Below the pieces are notes generated by a model. The model saw only the letters and a list, made by a program, of their open reading frames with translations, searched no databases and was not told the DNA's origin. From Candidatus Nomurabacteria bacterium CG_4_9_14_0_2_um_filter_32_10 (GTDB lineage: Bacteria > Patescibacteriota > Minisyncoccia > Phycocordibacterales > UBA9973), in the NCBI GenBank assembly GCA_002788475.1, contig PFRK01000047.1:4070-11187 (forward strand): 7,118 bases of DNA. The letters run 5' to 3'. The position numbers were made by a program, and so were the translations under genes. Below, in pieces: positions 5,644 to 7,118 of the stretch; within the stretch, counting starts at the first letter, position 1; the number at the start of each line of letters is the position of its first letter.

Positions 5644-5665
5644 TATATTATATATTAAAATTAAA

Positions 5666-6940
5666 CTATCTTTTTGATATCTTTATTAACCTATCATACT
5701 TCACTTTTCTTTCAGCTTTTAGTGGACTCCCTGACTTTAAACCAAAACAGCCAAAAGCATATGCAAGATCAGCTATAAAATCATCATCTGTCTCTCCACT
5801 TCTGTGACTTACAATAAGTTCTATATCATTTTCGCGAGCTTTTTTCATAGTCTCAAGCGTTTCGGAAAGTGTGCATATTTGATTTGGTTTTATAATCATC
5901 GCATTAATACTCCCCTTTTCTATTGCTTTTTCAAGAAGTGAAGTATTAGTAACAGTCAAATCATCTCCTACTACTAAAAAATCTTTTTCATTTTCTCTCA
6001 ACTTTCTAAAACTCTCAAAATCTTCTTCCTCAAACGGATCTTCTATCGAAAGTAAATTAAATTCAATAATTAAGGATTTATATATATCCATTAATTCTTC
6101 TTTTGTAATTTCTCTACCATCTACTTTATATTTCCCTTCGCTGTAAAAAGAAGAAGCTGCTACATCAAGAGCAAGCCTCACTTTTTCTTCTAAATTATTT
6201 TCTTTTATTGCTTTACTTAAATATTCAAGTGGTTTTCTAATATCACTTATCTTTGGAGCAAAACCTCCTTCATCTCCTAGCATAAGTGAATCCCCTCCTA
6301 GTCCTCTGAAAATAATTTCTTTTAAAGAATCTTGAATTTTCATTCCGATTTCAACTGCTTCCGACACATTTTCTGTATCTGGAACAACATGATATTCTTG
6401 AAAAGCTAAATCATTCTTCGCATGCTTCCCCCCATTTATTAAGTTCATGTAAAGAAAAGGAGTTTTTCTAGAAGGTCTTATCTCGCTGAGAGTCCTCAAA
6501 TATTCAAAAGTTTCTAGGCTATAAACTTTTGCTGCTACTTTAGCACAAGCAATAGAAACTCCAATAATTGCATTTCCACTTAAATTATCTTTATTTGGGG
6601 TACCATCTAACTCAATCATAATTTGATCAATTTCTTTCTGATTTAAAACATCTTGACCTATCAAAGCAGGAGCGATTACATTCTCGATATTCCAAATGAC
6701 TTTTTTCATTCCTCCTTTACCATCATCGCCTGCCCCGTACCGAGCTTGCTCTGGTTCGGGGTCTCGTAATTCATGTGCTTCGTGAATACCTGTAGAGGCT
6801 CCAGAAGGTACAGAAAAACTACCCGACACATCATCACACCCCTCCAAAAGCGGGCAAGCAAACACTGTCACTTTAATCGTCGGATTTCCTCGTGAATCTT
6901 TTATTTCTTCTGCTGTAATTTTTGTAATTTTATTTTTCAT
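5666..6940 (-). CDS. eno: Enolase (2-phosphoglycerate dehydratase), divergent
   Basis: A 424-residue enzyme interconverting 2-phosphoglycerate and phosphoenolpyruvate. The N-terminal domain has DSRGNPT (15-21) and the mobile loop SGAST (46-50). The barrel contains INGGKHA (168-174), QEYHVVP (181-187, Glu182), GDEGGFAP with catalytic Glu224, metal ligands in ALDVAASSF (Asp259), SIEDPF (Glu300) and GDDL (Asp326/327), catalytic Lys351 in IIKPNQICT, SHRSGET (378-384) and Lys402. All catalytic and Mg-binding positions are therefore present. Several usually fixed positions differ: KPNQICTLSE for KVNQIGTLTE, KAER for RSER, FLYMNLINGG for the usual PMMNIINGG. A small insertion around residues 61-78 (PEPEQ...GDDGKGG) follows ELRD. 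This is a divergent but intact enolase. It starts 4 nt after the glycerate kinase stop and precedes ppsA by 39 nt, so the three genes are probably one operon. No Shine-Dalgarno sequence is visible. Confidence 0.96.
   Translation of the reverse strand: MKNKITKITAEEIKDSRGNPTIKVTVFACPLLEGCDDVSGSFSVPSGASTGIHEAHELRDPEPEQARYGAGDDGKGGMKKVIWNIENVIAPALIGQDVLNQKEIDQIMIELDGTPNKDNLSGNAIIGVSIACAKVAAKVYSLETFEYLRTLSEIRPSRKTPFLYMNLINGGKHAKNDLAFQEYHVVPDTENVSEAVEIGMKIQDSLKEIIFRGLGGDSLMLGDEGGFAPKISDIRKPLEYLSKAIKENNLEEKVRLALDVAASSFYSEGKYKVDGREITKEELMDIYKSLIIEFNLLSIEDPFEEEDFESFRKLRENEKDFLVVGDDLTVTNTSLLEKAIEKGSINAMIIKPNQICTLSETLETMKKARENDIELIVSHRSGETDDDFIADLAYAFGCFGLKSGSPLKAERKVKYDRLIKISKR
6733..6761. repeat. GC-rich imperfect palindrome inside eno
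   Basis: CCCCG (6733-6737) pairs with CGGGG (6757-6761), ACC (6739-6741) with GGT (6753-6755), and GAGC (6742-6745) with GCTC (6748-6751), broken only by a T-T mismatch and one bulged T. It encodes residues about 61-69 (PEPEQARYG), the start of a region slightly longer than in typical enolases. It may be a small palindromic insertion tolerated in a surface loop, or simply biased codon choice. Confidence 0.4.
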
Positions 6941-6944
6941 ATTT

Positions 6945-7118
6945 TTATTTCTTTGTTAAAAGAATCATCAAGTCTGAAACATTTGCACCAGTAGGACCTG
7001 TCATTATAATGTCTCCAGATTTTTCAAAAAAAGAATAAGAATCAAAACGATCTAAATAATCATTAACATCTAAATCTAATTTTTCTATTTTACCTATTGT
7101 GCTTTTATCAACTATTGC
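6945..7118 (-). CDS. Glycerate kinase, MOFRL family (C-terminal end, gene runs off the window)
   Basis: Only the last 57 codons and stop are present, read from the right edge: AIVDKSTIGKIEKLDLDVND, then a stretch including YSFFEKSGDIIMTGPTGANV and ending SDLMILLTKK. The SFFEKSGD and TGPTGANVSDL motifs are characteristic of the C-terminus of the MOFRL-type glycerate kinases (GckA/TtuD, DUF4147 plus MOFRL), which phosphorylate D-glycerate to 2-phosphoglycerate using ATP. The product is the substrate of enolase, encoded 4 nt downstream. This neighbour supports glycerate kinase over the old 'hydroxypyruvate reductase' label given to some homologues. The N-terminal catalytic part lies outside the window and cannot be checked for completeness. 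Confidence 0.85.
   Translation of the reverse strand, partial: AIVDKSTIGKIEKLDLDVNDYLDRFDSYSFFEKSGDIIMTGPTGANVSDLMILLTKK

Noticed and set aside
5478..5807. Open frame of 109 codons on the plus strand across the eno-ppsA junction
   Set aside because: Its ends are antisense to conserved parts of two enzymes, and the middle merely translates the AT-rich spacer.
1..7118. CRISPR array, insertion sequence, or recoded UGA codons
   Set aside because: No regularly spaced repeats or transposase fragments are seen, and every gene reads normally with TAA or TAG stops, so neither mobile IS content nor UGA recoding can be supported.

Overview
This AT-rich 7.1 kb bacterial window (protein genes look about one-third GC) most resembles a Candidate Phyla Radiation (Patescibacteria) genome. 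The reasons are the gene types: a small CcdA/DsbD-like membrane protein, a membrane-anchored matrixin protease with a helical insert, a YruB-type glutaredoxin, small YtxH-type membrane proteins, and a divergent enolase beside PEP synthase and a MOFRL-type glycerate kinase. Very small spacers, ATG starts with no visible Shine-Dalgarno sequences, and a tRNA without an encoded CCA fit this. The lineage is an inference and was not tested by any search.

Layout, left to right. Positions 6-740 (+) encode the six-helix CcdA/DsbD-like thiol-disulfide transporter. Directly after its stop, about 741-932 (+), lies a gene-free block that is clearly richer in GC (about 48%). It has strong hairpins, long-range complementarities and an ending like an intrinsic terminator, and is a candidate structured non-coding RNA that I could not assign to a family. 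Positions 1017-2200 (-) are a two-gene unit, glutaredoxin then matrixin, with a palindromic leader and an extended -10 promoter. A tRNA-Gly(CCC) gene is at 2420-2490 (+).

Positions 2502-7118 (-) are one tightly packed run, read right to left: glycerate kinase (only its C-terminal end is in the window), enolase, phosphoenolpyruvate synthase, a one-helix membrane protein and a YtxH-like protein. The first three genes stand in reaction order: glycerate to 2-phosphoglycerate to phosphoenolpyruvate, interconverting with pyruvate. They form a compact lower-glycolysis/gluconeogenesis module. The two small membrane proteins resemble the ytxG/ytxH pair of Firmicutes and are joined to ppsA by a one-base stop/start overlap.

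The left half has a redox and envelope theme: CcdA-like transporter, glutaredoxin, and an exported protease with a likely disulfide. The most unusual items are the candidate RNA at 741-932, the 96-nt palindromic element at 2843-2938 just upstream of ytxH, and a second palindrome (2209-2254) that ends at the same distance, 8 nt, from the next start codon.
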